From contig NZ_JARLLG010000008.1 in NCBI RefSeq assembly GCF_029382255.1, forward strand, positions 111,259-175,258: a stretch of DNA of 64,000 nucleotides, in the 5' to 3' direction. The notes under the pieces were generated by a model. The model worked only from the letters and a program-made list of their open reading frames with translations, was not told the DNA's origin and made no database searches. Both the position numbers and the translations under genes were made by a program. This stretch comes from Isoptericola croceus (GTDB taxonomy: Bacteria; Actinomycetota; Actinomycetes; Actinomycetales; Cellulomonadaceae). Below, piece by piece: positions 35,651 through 44,824 of the stretch. The first letter of the stretch is position 1, and each line of letters starts with the position of its first letter.

Positions 35651-37615
35651 CTAGTCTCCTCCCCGGATCTCTGTGTCGAGCAGAGACTGATCAAGCGAGT
35701 CATCATCACTGAATTCTTCGATCTCGACAGCACCAGGACTGCTGCTCGCTCCGACAGCCAGTACATTGCGCGGCCAGATCGCACAGATTACATCGGTGAG
35801 GGAGGCTGCGCGTTCATCAAGCTCAGCCTCGCCAAACAGTGGTGCCGATTCGAACATTGCCGCAACCGCCTTGGTCACCGGATAATCACATGCCGAGTAG
35901 ATCTCGCGCTTCGTCACCCAGGAACGACGGCCCGCTCTTGAATTCTCCGATGGGGTCAGGAGCGTAAGGTTCGGAAGGGTGTGAAGCCGTTCGCGCACCG
36001 CTTCCCAGCCATCAGGCGACAGCACCTCAATCCACTCTGGCGAATCGATGCTCTGCGGAGCGATATGCTCGATCGACTTATCGCTTTCCTCATACTGCAG
36101 TGCTACTCCGGAACTGCCGGCGTACTGATCAATCCTCCGAAGGACATGGATTCGTTGACGAGGCTTTTGTGAATGATAGAAGTCAACGTCCAGAACTCCC
36201 TGCCGCACCGCCTTGTCGTCGGACCAGTCCGCAGGCTTGTAGGACATAACTGCACGGATGTCCTCCACGAGCGAGCCCTGGCTGTCGAACTCGAGATTCC
36301 CGTTGATTCGGCTGCACATGAGGCCGAACATCGAGTTGAGGTTATTTGTGCCGTCGCCCGCAACCATGCGGCGCACGAGGAATGACTCGATCTCGAAAAG
36401 CGCATCACGGAAGGCCGCAGCGTCGTTCTCTTGCATGTACCGGCGGTAGCAATAGAGTATAAGAGGCAGGGCGGTCACGCCGCCTGCGGCGTACACGTCG
36501 TCCAAGGCTCTACGGACAACGGGGTTGGGCTCCTTCTCGATCCTGAGAAGCCGTTCGAACCAAACAGCTTCGGTGCTGAGCTCGACTACATAAGCCCTGG
36601 TTCCAGCAACGCCCTTCTTGCGAAGCGAACGCTGCACTTCCTCGTATGTTCGCTTCTGGAGCACGTTCGATCCCCGGCTTACCAAGGAAGCCCATGCAAA
36701 CCGCTCTAGCTCTTCCGGCCTAAGCGAATTTTCCATTGGCTGCCAGTAGCTACTGTAGACCTCATCAGCATCAGAGCCGAGCGAGAGGTAAAGGAAGTTC
36801 TTGATCAGATCTACCTGCTGAAGATCACGGCCCTTTGTATTGAGGCTCTCGAAGATCATGTTCGGGTCGTCCGTGGGTCCCGCGATCAGCTTAATCGCGA
36901 AAAGACGATTCATTATCACGTACTCGAGAAGGTCGACGTCCAACGGGTACAGCGGCGCGAAGTCAGCCATCTCAAATGGCGCGGATGCCGGTAGCGACTG
37001 GCGTCTCATCTCGGCCAAAAAGTAGTTGAATGCTTCTATTACGCTTGTGCTGTCAGACTCCCCAAGGCCGATGTTCTCCACCTTCACCTTGCCCGGCTCG
37101 CGCGTTTCAAGCATCAGGTGTCTAAATGCGGCCTCGTCGAGGCGTTGGGGTATAATGCGCCACCGGTTTTTGCCGGTGTGGCCGCTGTTGAAGAGGTAGG
37201 ACTTGAAGCGTTCGTCGACTTCAGTCCGCGACTCCGCTGCGTAATCCGACTTTCCGAGACGCGCGACTGCCAAGTCGCGGCACGCGAGCAGCAGCAGCCA
37301 ACTCGACACGAGTCGCTGCTGACCGTCAATGACCGAGGACCGCGGCGGCGTTACTGTCACCGGGTTCGCGGTAACTATGGTACCGAGATAGTGCGTCGGC
37401 ACGTGTCCGATAGAAGCTACCTTCTCCACAATGTCAGCATCCGCAGATGCCGCGGACCATCCCGGGTGCGCTTCCTTGTACTGACGCATTATGTCGACCC
37501 ATAGAGTGCGCCATTCCGCCCGCTTCCACGAGTACGAACGCTGGAAGTCAGGGATGATGTACTGCTGAGCCTGCAGTGCCAGGTGGGTGCCGATCGGCCC
37601 CTGGTCGAAATCCAC
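35651..37615 (-). CDS. DUF262/DUF1524 protein (GmrSD-type restriction-like)
   Basis: The 654-residue protein has the N-terminal DUF262 signature (FQRSYSWKRAEW, then VIDGQQRL, a ParB-like motif) and a C-terminal DUF1524 region with IEHIAPQSIDSPEW and LTLLTPSENS, an HNH-like arrangement. The same two domains form the type IV enzyme GmrSD, which cuts modified phage DNA, and BrxU. The GTG start follows GGGAGG. It runs opposite to the KAP gene and is more AT-rich than the chromosome. A defence role is likely by family, not shown. Confidence 0.8.
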   Translation of the reverse strand: MDFDQGPIGTHLALQAQQYIIPDFQRSYSWKRAEWRTLWVDIMRQYKEAHPGWSAASADADIVEKVASIGHVPTHYLGTIVTANPVTVTPPRSSVIDGQQRLVSSWLLLLACRDLAVARLGKSDYAAESRTEVDERFKSYLFNSGHTGKNRWRIIPQRLDEAAFRHLMLETREPGKVKVENIGLGESDSTSVIEAFNYFLAEMRRQSLPASAPFEMADFAPLYPLDVDLLEYVIMNRLFAIKLIAGPTDDPNMIFESLNTKGRDLQQVDLIKNFLYLSLGSDADEVYSSYWQPMENSLRPEELERFAWASLVSRGSNVLQKRTYEEVQRSLRKKGVAGTRAYVVELSTEAVWFERLLRIEKEPNPVVRRALDDVYAAGGVTALPLILYCYRRYMQENDAAAFRDALFEIESFLVRRMVAGDGTNNLNSMFGLMCSRINGNLEFDSQGSLVEDIRAVMSYKPADWSDDKAVRQGVLDVDFYHSQKPRQRIHVLRRIDQYAGSSGVALQYEESDKSIEHIAPQSIDSPEWIEVLSPDGWEAVRERLHTLPNLTLLTPSENSRAGRRSWVTKREIYSACDYPVTKAVAAMFESAPLFGEAELDERAASLTDVICAIWPRNVLAVGASSSPGAVEIEEFSDDDSLDQSLLDTEIRGGD

Positions 37616-38089
37616 TTCCGTTGCCTCCCAAGACGATCACCGCGTTGCACGCGAACATACCGCGAGCCAGCCATCTCTGGCGGCTTGGTTCATCCCTGGT
37701 CGTTCGCGGCGCGCGGTGTGCAACAACATCCGCACCCCGGCGCGCGCCGTGAACTGCCGCGCGGCTGATGTAGGCGCGGCTCTCGTCGGGGCGCTCGAGC
37801 TCCCGGCTGGCCCCGGCGATCTTCGAACACATCGGGGGATTCGAGAACCCCGTCCGACGCTACTTTGGACTCGGCTACCGCAGCCCTGTTGAGTCGAGAG
37901 CCTTCACACCACGGCCCGGGACGCAACACGATCAGTCACCCGGAGCTGCACGCGAAGCCCGGGCCGGGCACCACCCGGCTCCAACGGAGCCGGGCGCATC
38001 TTCTTTGTTGCGCCTCGGGTTGAGCGGAGTCTGTTGCGCCCCGGTCCTGAAGGATGCTCGTGTCGGCAACTGCAGCTACGGTCGCTGGC
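37616..38089. other. Divergent intergenic region
   Basis: This 474-bp region between the DUF262 gene and the KAP gene must hold promoters for both directions. I see no convincing gene or strong operator in it. Confidence 0.5.
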
Positions 38090-40297
38090 ATGTCGGACAT
38101 GCACGCACCAGCAGGGCCGGGTCTCCTGAGCGATGACGCCCGTGACGGCAGTGACGCCTGGCCCGACGAGTTGGACCGTCAGGGTTATGCGGACCACCTC
38201 GCAAGGCTCCTGGACAACGTTCGCGTTCAAAGCGAGTCAACGGTCCTCGCGCTGATCGGTGACTGGGGGTCTGGCAAAAGTTCAGTCCTCAAGATGCTGC
38301 AGTGTCAGCTGCAGGATCCGTGGCGCGTCGCGGTCTTCAACCCATGGGCCTACCCGGACACCCCGAGCTTGCATCGTGGGTTCTTCAGTGAGCTCACTTC
38401 TGCTCTCCCCGAGGGGGACCGCCCTGGTCAGGCTCGCGCGAAGGTCGGAGAGTTCGCGCGGGCGATCAGCCCTCTTGGCAAGCTCGGTAGCCTCGCCGGC
38501 CTCGACGCAAAGGATCTGATCAAGACGGCAGGGGATCTCATCGCCGGCGACACCAGCGCGTCCGCGGCCAAGAGGTCCGCCGAAACTGCGCTGCGGGCCG
38601 CTGGCGTACCAGTCCTGATGGTCGTCGATGACCTCGACCGCCTGACCCCCGACGAACTGCTGGAGGTTCTGAAACTCGTTCGCCTCGTCGGGCGCCTCCC
38701 GCACGTGTACTACCTGTTGTCGTACGACGAGCGAACCCTGCTCGACGTGCTTCTGCGTACCCCAGTCACCGGTGACGACGAGGCACGCGCTCGCGCATAC
38801 CTTGAGAAGATCGTTCAGGTTCGCCTAGACATGCCCGCACTGCGCGCAACTCAGCGAGCAAGACTGCTGAACGCCGGGTTGGACAAGATTGGCGCTACCG
38901 TCGGTCTGCTTCTGACGCCTGAGGATGAGCGGCGACTAGGTCAGATCTACTTCAGCGTCCTCGACCGTCGCCTATCGACTCCGCGCGCCATCACCCGCTT
39001 CCTCGGCCAGATCCAGGCCTTCTACCCGCTGCTACACGGCGAGGTCGACTTCGTGGACTACTTCCTCGTGAACTGGCTGCGCACCCAGGAGCCTGGCGTG
39101 TATCGGATGCTCCAGACCAATCGTGATGATCTTCTGGGTCGAGACCTCGTGCACCTCACGATCAGCCGTGACGCAGCCGCCCAGGCAGCCAGGCGCGCAC
39201 GTTGGGACGAGCGCCTCCGCGCGGCTCACGTACAGCAAGCCGACCTGCCTGGGGTGATCAAGGTCCTCTCCGCTCTGTTCCCGGAACTCGACGCCGCATT
39301 CACCGACGCGCAGCACTTCGCGCAGAAGAGGCAGAGATCGACGCCGAAGACGATCAGCCATGAGGACTACTTCGATCGCTACGTCAGCTTCGGCGTCCCG
39401 CAGGAAGACGTTTCCGATGCAGTTGTCACGGCGGCGATCGATGACCTGGCGAGGTCAGCAGATGGCCCCGCGGTTGCGCGTCTGGGCGAGGAGATCGCCA
39501 ACGAGCCAGCGCGCGCCATGCGGAAGCTCGAGATGCTTCGAGCTGCACAGGTGCCACTCCCCGAGACCGCGCTCTTCGATCTCTTCGCGCAAGAGTCGCC
39601 CAAGATTGACCGCCAGCGGAACGACCTCTTCGACAACCCGTGGCTGTCCGCCGTGCAGGGCGGGGCCGTGTGTCTCATAAACATGGGAAGCGACCGCGCA
39701 GCTGAAGCTGTCACTCGGCTCGGAAGCGTCAAGGACTTCGAGGAGTACGTCGTCAAAGTCGTCGGGTTTCTGCAGTCGCAGGAGACAGACTCGGCGAGCG
39801 ACCTCCTGCCGACCGAGTACGACTTCCCTCGCCTGACCAGTGCGGCGTCTGCGATCATCAGGGCCTCCCTCGACACCCGTGCTGCGCCCAGTCCGCTCGA
39901 GGACGGTGCGATGACCAGTTTCTGGACATGGCTACGCCTCGACCCTGAGGCAGCCCGGTCGTGGCTCGTCGCTCAGGTCGAAAGCGGGCGATGGGCCATG
40001 GCCGAGACGATGGGCTCACTCACCACCACCATGGTCCCCATCGGCGTACCGAACCCAACCCCAAGCATTGACGACCTCGAGTTGCACGTCGTCGACGAGA
40101 GCTTCGGCCTCGACCGTGTCTTCGCCGAACTCGACCCGGACCTCGAAACCGTCACCCCGTTCAGCGGCGACAACTTTCGGATACCAGCTACTCCAGAGAA
40201 CCGCGTCCAGCACGCGCTACTGCGCCTGAAGCAGGAGCGCGATGCGCGCGACACGGGTGAACAGCAGGCTGATGCGGCGTCAGGAGCCAGTCCGTAG
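38090..40297 (+). CDS. KAP family P-loop NTPase
   Basis: The ~735-residue NTPase has Walker A IGDWGSGKSSVLKML near residue 60, the family segment FNPWAYPDTPS, Walker B VLMVVDDLDRLTPDELLEVL and the sensor region YYLLSYDERTL. The KAP insert with membrane helices is weak here; instead a long helical C-terminal part continues. KAP NTPases are frequent in defence islands and are often fused or paired with effectors. ATG 38090 is chosen; an in-frame ATG at 38054 has its ribosome-like GAAGG too close. It converges on the SIR2 gene. Confidence 0.8.
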   Translation: MSDMHAPAGPGLLSDDARDGSDAWPDELDRQGYADHLARLLDNVRVQSESTVLALIGDWGSGKSSVLKMLQCQLQDPWRVAVFNPWAYPDTPSLHRGFFSELTSALPEGDRPGQARAKVGEFARAISPLGKLGSLAGLDAKDLIKTAGDLIAGDTSASAAKRSAETALRAAGVPVLMVVDDLDRLTPDELLEVLKLVRLVGRLPHVYYLLSYDERTLLDVLLRTPVTGDDEARARAYLEKIVQVRLDMPALRATQRARLLNAGLDKIGATVGLLLTPEDERRLGQIYFSVLDRRLSTPRAITRFLGQIQAFYPLLHGEVDFVDYFLVNWLRTQEPGVYRMLQTNRDDLLGRDLVHLTISRDAAAQAARRARWDERLRAAHVQQADLPGVIKVLSALFPELDAAFTDAQHFAQKRQRSTPKTISHEDYFDRYVSFGVPQEDVSDAVVTAAIDDLARSADGPAVARLGEEIANEPARAMRKLEMLRAAQVPLPETALFDLFAQESPKIDRQRNDLFDNPWLSAVQGGAVCLINMGSDRAAEAVTRLGSVKDFEEYVVKVVGFLQSQETDSASDLLPTEYDFPRLTSAASAIIRASLDTRAAPSPLEDGAMTSFWTWLRLDPEAARSWLVAQVESGRWAMAETMGSLTTTMVPIGVPNPTPSIDDLELHVVDESFGLDRVFAELDPDLETVTPFSGDNFRIPATPENRVQHALLRLKQERDARDTGEQQADAASGASP

Positions 40298-40412
40298 TCG
40301 CGCCACACGCCGGCGATAATCGCAGTCCCGGCGTGCCGGGGCGGGCGCACAAGTTGGGTGCCGTCGCACGGGAGCCATGCTCCGCGAGCGTTGGACGTGT
40401 TCACGATGAAAC

Positions 40413-42410
40413 TCAGAAGTCTGGCACCTGTTGTGTGTCGACCCAGATGTAGCCGGGAAGCACGCCTCCTCCCGGCGGTAGGGCTGCCCATGCCCGGTCG
40501 TTGCCGAGCCGCCCGACCGCCACCGAGACGGCCTCCAACATGACCTCCAGGCCTGCTGCGGCGCCGCCGCCGAACCCGGCTCGCACCAGGGGGTGCTGCG
40601 GACCTTCGCGGCGCACCTCGGACAGCAGCCACTCCACGGCCGGAGCCGCGTGGTGGTCCTTGAGGTGCGAGGTGTACCGCACATGGACACCGATCGCGTT
40701 CACGCGGTCGGTGAGCGCCCCGAGGGCGCCCCCTTCGTCTTCTTGGGCCTCCCGGAGTCGCTGTCGCGCGTGGTCTCGCGCCTGATCGTTGTTGGCTTCC
40801 TCGACTTCCCGTTGGGCGTCGACCGCCTTGCGCCGTCCCGTCTCCAGTTGAGTTCGTCGGGCCTCCAGCAAGTGGTCGGCACCGAGTTCTTCGACCATGG
40901 CGAGAACCTCTGCCTGTTCCCACGCTTCTTCGTAGGCGCGCGCTCCCAGGGCAAGGTGCTCGATGAAGGCCGGAGACAGCGCCTTGAGCGCCCGCGCAGA
41001 GGGTGCGTTGCTTCCGGCGTGGTTCCTCGCTGCCAAGAGTTGCTGGCTCAGCGTCTTGTCCTGAGCAGCGTTGCGGTCAGCGGTGGCCTGCAGCAGCCGC
41101 CGCGTCAGGGCGAAGCGGCCAGCAGCGACCGATCCAACGAGAGCTGCCTGGTACAGCATCGTGCCGCACAGCCGGGGCAACTCCAGAACCCGCACGAGGC
41201 CGCTCTCTGACCGGTTCGCTGAGAATCGGCGCAGGTCGTCGAACCACCACCGGTCGGTCCGCTCATCTCCCCAGTACGCCGCCGCCGCAACCAGACCCGC
41301 CGGGATCAAGCTCGCCTCGATCAGTCGGTCGACGAGCTGAGGATGGCTCTCTTGCGCCAGCTCGCTGATCGGCCTATGCAGGTCGGGATGCTCGCGCAGA
41401 CGGGTGAGTTCCTCGCGCAGGCGATCGTGGGTGCTGATCGCGACCCTGCTGCCGTCAAGGTCGCGCTTCGTGACCCTGACGGCCTCGGCCAGGCTCAGCG
41501 GGTGCCGCGACTGCCGGTCCGCGACCGCGTCGACGGCGTCGGCCAGGCGGCCGATCCTATCGTCGGCCGCCCCCTGGATCTGGACGAACCTCTTGCGGTC
41601 GGCCAGGGCTGACGCCTGCGGCTGGAGCTCTCCGAGGTCGATCCAGTAGGACGTGTACCGCTCGAGCAAGTGGGCGTCGACCAGTTTCCGCAGCGCGGTG
41701 TCGTACTCGGCGGACCACCCGACGGCGAGCAGGGCGTGGTCGCGTAGGACGCGCGCGATGAAGTCCTTGAGCTTTTTCCCGTACGCAGCCAGCTCGCGGG
41801 TGGTGTTCCGCATGGCCTCCGGTGAGAGGTAGTCGCCGTGCAGGTGCACCACGACAGGGGGCAGCGTGTGCAGGGGTGCTAGGCCGGCGATGTCCGCGAC
41901 GGTGCGCACGACGACCGGCTCAATCCCCTCGGCGCGCAGCGCCTTTTCCATCAGGTGGTCGAAGTTCAGGGTCAGGAAGATGCGCAGCTTGCCGGCCTTG
42001 GCCAGCCGGGCCAGGGACCGGTGGGCCAGGCTCGGCTTGGGTGCCGACTTGTTGGGGTCGAGGGTCTCGGGCTCGAAGAACTCTCGCATGAGCGCTTGAC
42101 GCTCGACCCGGGTGGGCGCCAGGGCTTCCAGCAGCGGCCCGTACTCCGCCTCGACGCCGAACCGCTTCTCGTACCACTCGTGTGGCTCGTCTAGAGGCTC
42201 CACGACTCCTTCGGCGCGGGCGATGCGCCGGATCAGGTCCTGCTGCACACCCCAGGCCGACCGCACGCCGGCTGAGACCGAGATCCCGGCACCGAGCAGC
42301 ACTGCGTGAGAACCCGGGGTGGCGTCCAGGATGCTCGCCAGCGTCAGGATCGGATCGAAGCTCGTGCCATGCGCGAGGGCCGGATCGGTAGCGGCCGCAG
42401 GAGTCGTCAT
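40413..42410 (-). CDS. SIR2-domain protein (probable NADase defence effector)
   Basis: The ~665-residue protein has a SIR2 domain: VLLGAGISVSAGVRSAWGVQ (NAD loop), FLTLNFDHLMEKAL, VVHLHGDYLS (catalytic His) and LLAVGWSAEYD. A long helical C-terminal half of unknown family follows. Stand-alone SIR2 proteins with helical sensor regions (for example ThsA or DSR types) deplete NAD during phage infection; that function is inferred. ATG 42410 is used; an alternative ATG at 42488 would overlap the palindrome at 42478-42490. It is divergent from the XRE regulator. Confidence 0.8.
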   Translation of the reverse strand: MTTPAAATDPALAHGTSFDPILTLASILDATPGSHAVLLGAGISVSAGVRSAWGVQQDLIRRIARAEGVVEPLDEPHEWYEKRFGVEAEYGPLLEALAPTRVERQALMREFFEPETLDPNKSAPKPSLAHRSLARLAKAGKLRIFLTLNFDHLMEKALRAEGIEPVVVRTVADIAGLAPLHTLPPVVVHLHGDYLSPEAMRNTTRELAAYGKKLKDFIARVLRDHALLAVGWSAEYDTALRKLVDAHLLERYTSYWIDLGELQPQASALADRKRFVQIQGAADDRIGRLADAVDAVADRQSRHPLSLAEAVRVTKRDLDGSRVAISTHDRLREELTRLREHPDLHRPISELAQESHPQLVDRLIEASLIPAGLVAAAAYWGDERTDRWWFDDLRRFSANRSESGLVRVLELPRLCGTMLYQAALVGSVAAGRFALTRRLLQATADRNAAQDKTLSQQLLAARNHAGSNAPSARALKALSPAFIEHLALGARAYEEAWEQAEVLAMVEELGADHLLEARRTQLETGRRKAVDAQREVEEANNDQARDHARQRLREAQEDEGGALGALTDRVNAIGVHVRYTSHLKDHHAAPAVEWLLSEVRREGPQHPLVRAGFGGGAAAGLEVMLEAVSVAVGRLGNDRAWAALPPGGGVLPGYIWVDTQQVPDF

Positions 42411-42477
42411 GGCCCATCGATAGCAGGTCACGCCGGCGATGGCACGCGCCGGGGTCTCGGACTCGATCAAGCATGTG

Positions 42478-42490
42478 TTATACGACATAA
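42478..42490. promoter_or_regulatory. Small palindrome between SIR2 and XRE genes
   Basis: TTATACGACATAA has arms TTAT/ATAA separated by five bases, in an otherwise GC-rich divergent promoter region. It is a plausible operator for the XRE protein encoded 44 bp away, which could silence the SIR2 gene. Confidence 0.45.
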
Positions 42491-42533
42491 TCGGGAAGTC
42501 GGCGCGAACGCGTTGCGCCCGAGGAGGCAAGGC

Positions 42534-42872
42534 ATGTCCACCCGCCCGTACGAGCAGTTGGCGTCCCGCTCGCGCCAGGCATGGAACCCTGACGCCGCCC
42601 AGATCGCAGCGAACCTAGGTGAGCAGATCGATGCCGAACTCGCGGCACAGGTCGCGCTTGGAGCCGAGCTGCGCGCGGCCCGCGAAGCCGCGGGCCTGAC
42701 GCAGGTGCGACTGGCCGAGTTGACTGCCGTGCAGCAGGCGGAGGTCTCCCGGATCGAGCGAGGACTGGGCAACCCGACTCGTGACACGCTCCTCCGACTC
42801 GCCGCGGTACTGGGCTTGCGGCTGGCACTCGTGCCAGCGAACACGGCAGAGGCCGAGGCAACCCGGGGTTGA
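42534..42872 (+). CDS. XRE family HTH regulator
   Basis: The 112-residue protein has a central Cro/CI-type HTH (LGAELRAAREAAGLTQVRLA, VQQAEVSRIERGLGNPTRDT). The N-terminal ~45 residues, with MSTRPYEQLASRSRQAW, resemble antitoxin-type HTH proteins that follow a RelE-like toxin, but no toxin frame is present upstream. ATG 42534 follows GAGGAGG. Divergent to the SIR2 gene, it may be its repressor or a regulator of the transposon. It is followed by a convergent terminator. Confidence 0.82.
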   Translation: MSTRPYEQLASRSRQAWNPDAAQIAANLGEQIDAELAAQVALGAELRAAREAAGLTQVRLAELTAVQQAEVSRIERGLGNPTRDTLLRLAAVLGLRLALVPANTAEAEATRG

Positions 42873-42997
42873 TGCAACGGTAGGTGGGCCAGTGCTACTG
42901 CCCGCACCCCATCGGTGCCCCGTCAGGGCGCCGCAAGATCAGTCTGGCGCCCCGGCAGCTGGTCCGGCCTCCACCCGGGTTGCTGTGCCAAGATGGC

Positions 42998-43030
42998 GGG
43001 GCGGGCCGTGCTGCGAACACGACCCGCCCC
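42998..43030. terminator. Bidirectional hairpin terminator
   Basis: GGGGCGGGCCGTG and CACGACCCGCCCC pair with one mismatch around a 7-base loop, between the convergent XRE gene and the small gene at 43070-43183. Confidence 0.65.
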
Positions 43031-43069
43031 TCGGTGGCTCAAGTCAGCCACCCACGTGAGATGGCAACC

Positions 43070-43183
43070 TCACTTGCGCCGCTCCGAGACCGTGGTCTTG
43101 GGGTGGCGCTTTGCCGTTCCGGCCTTCACGTACCGACCGGTGATGGCGCTGCGGTGGCTCTTCGAGCTGCTGCCCTTCGTCAC
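43070..43183 (-). CDS. 37-residue basic small protein
   Basis: GTG 43183 is preceded by a strong GAGGAGG site, and the frame reads VTKGSSSKSHRSAITGRYV then KAGTAKRHPKTTVSERRK before TGA. The GRYVxxxxAxxHPxTTVSE pattern recurs in small actinobacterial proteins, often near toxin-antitoxin or phage genes. It is strongly basic with no membrane segment. The function is unknown. The protein is too short for usual gene finders. Confidence 0.7.
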   Translation of the reverse strand: MTKGSSSKSHRSAITGRYVKAGTAKRHPKTTVSERRK

Positions 43184-43293
43184 GATGCTCACCTCCTCTG
43201 AACTCGTTGTCGCTGGGCCATCGGGTTGATGACCTGGTCCCAAGTCTAGGCTCCAAGCGGGTCGAATAACAGTTGTGTAACTACTACATGCAG

Positions 43294-43392
43294 TTGTCCA
43301 CAGGCTGGGAAACCCCTAGATATTGGGTTTCGGGGCCAGCGACCGCTGGTAATCCACAGGGGCGTCCACAGGCACTATGCGTGTCGTCCACA
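43294..43392. other. DnaA-box-like cluster (origin-like region)
   Basis: TTGTCCACA (43294), TAATCCACA (43350), GCGTCCACA (43362) and TCGTCCACA (43384) all point the same way within 100 bp, beside an AT-richer stretch at 43263-43290. The first is a standard actinobacterial DnaA box and the others have one or two changes. They lie directly behind an operon that encodes a RepA-like protein, suggesting a relic or captured plasmid origin. Confidence 0.5.
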
Positions 43393-43445
43393 TGTTCGAA
43401 GGGGCCGTATGCGATGGAGTGGGAGTGCTGCCCGGAAGGGCGGCC

Positions 43446-43952
43446 CTATCGGTTCCCCAAGTGGAGGCGGACGGCGGCGAGTTCGTCCAGGGTCAGGCCT
43501 ACGGTCGCTCGGGGTCGAAGTGGCAGTCCGTCCGCTCCGTAGCGTTGCCGCAACTGGAGCTGCTTCGCTGGGGTCAGATCGTCGTCGATCCAGGCGAAGC
43601 GTCGTCCGATCCGTACTTGACGTTGGACGGCCTCGATCTTGGGCCACTGGCGTGCGGAGAGACTCAGGTCAAGGGCTTCAAGCAGCGGGAAGTCGTCGAG
43701 TCCGACCGCCGGGGCGACGTGGGTGCGAGCGTCGGTTCCCCAGGTGGTGAGCCATCGCAGGCTGATGCGGCCTTCACGGTGGATGCGGTTGAGTTCGTCG
43801 ATGACGGCCGGTCGGTAGAGCAGCCGGTGCCCACCTGCTCGGACGAGGCGGAGGTCGTCATGGGCGGTGGTGCCGTAAGGGCTGATGACACCGTCGAGGT
43901 CGATGATGAGCAGCGGGTTTGGGTCGCACTCGGTGGGCAGTTCGCTGCTCAT
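43446..43952 (-). CDS. HAD-like hydrolase domain protein
   Basis: The 168-residue protein starts with LLIIDLDGVISPYG, the HAD motif I (DxDGV), and has WLTTWG (motif II position), ending with FAWIDDDLTPAKQ (motif IV-like Asp pair). This resembles the HAD domain of Swiss-army-knife RNA-repair proteins. It is the last gene of the transposon operon; its ATG overlaps the stop of the RepA-like gene. Any role in transposition is unknown. Confidence 0.7.
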   Translation of the reverse strand: MSSELPTECDPNPLLIIDLDGVISPYGTTAHDDLRLVRAGGHRLLYRPAVIDELNRIHREGRISLRWLTTWGTDARTHVAPAVGLDDFPLLEALDLSLSARQWPKIEAVQRQVRIGRRFAWIDDDLTPAKQLQLRQRYGADGLPLRPRATVGLTLDELAAVRLHLGNR

Positions 43953-44824
43953 GCTCTCTCACCGCCGGGCTGGTTTCCGCGGCCTGCGACGATGAAGTTC
44001 AGGCCGCCACGATCAGCGGTGATCTCTATGTCGGGGTGCAGGCTCGTGACGTCTCGTGCCGCGCTTCGCAGTGCCTCGTGGAAACGTCGCGGCCGAAGGG
44101 TTCGGCTGCCGAAGGTGTCGGCGAAGGTCCGGTAGGTGGTGTGCCAGTGAGTCTGCTCCCGTTGCTGGAGCTGGTGGCAGGTCCACAGGTAGAGGTCAGT
44201 GCGCAGCGGTGAGCTGCCCAGCAGGTACAGCAGGTGCAGGTCGATGGGAACGGGCGCGGTGACGATGGAGGTGAAGAACTCGCTGGACAGCGTGATGGCC
44301 AGTCCGGTGTCTTGTCCGTCGAGTCCCCAGTGTCGGTGCTCGTTGTTCCAGGTGGTGTAGTGCTCGGCGACGCGAAGCGTGGTTCCGCGCACATGGACGC
44401 CGCCCGGTCCAGGTGTGGCGTCTTGGATCTGAACGGTCGCGCCGGTGAGTCGGTCGAGTTGGTCGCGGAGTCGGTGCAGGCTGGGTCCGTCGGTGGTGAG
44501 GCCGAGGGTTCGGGCCAGATCCGCAAGGGACTTGCCGGCGTTGAGGTGGCGTGATCCGGTCGCTACCGCGGTGGTGGCCATCCAGGCCAGCAAGCGGCGG
44601 GGCAGGACTCCGAAGGGGTACAGGTCTCCACCCATGGGGCTTCCTGAGGGCGTGGGGTGAAGGGTCGCGGTACGGCCGTCGTGCTGCTGTTGCCAGCGGG
44701 CGAAAGGTCCGGGGTCGCGGTAGGGCAGCATGAACTCGGCGAAGACGGCTGGGTAGTGACCCGGCGCCCGCGAAGTCCCACTGCCTGCCGGCTCGGTGTG
44801 GAGTCGCACGATAGTTCCTGTCAT
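43949..44824 (-). CDS. RepA_C-like replication initiator protein
   Basis: The 291-residue protein matches the plasmid RepA (RepA_C) pattern: LPYRDPGPFARWQQQHD (weak), FGVLPRRLLAWMATTAVATG, SLADLARTLGLTTDGPSLHRLRDQL, then FFTSIVTAPVPIDLHLLYLL and LRTDLYLWTCHQLQ. These form the paired winged-helix domains that bind iterons. ATG overlaps the TniQ stop (ATGA). A plasmid initiator inside a transposition operon is unusual and sits next to DnaA-box-like repeats. It could bind element DNA rather than drive replication. Confidence 0.72.
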   Translation of the reverse strand: MTGTIVRLHTEPAGSGTSRAPGHYPAVFAEFMLPYRDPGPFARWQQQHDGRTATLHPTPSGSPMGGDLYPFGVLPRRLLAWMATTAVATGSRHLNAGKSLADLARTLGLTTDGPSLHRLRDQLDRLTGATVQIQDATPGPGGVHVRGTTLRVAEHYTTWNNEHRHWGLDGQDTGLAITLSSEFFTSIVTAPVPIDLHLLYLLGSSPLRTDLYLWTCHQLQQREQTHWHTTYRTFADTFGSRTLRPRRFHEALRSAARDVTSLHPDIEITADRGGLNFIVAGRGNQPGGERA

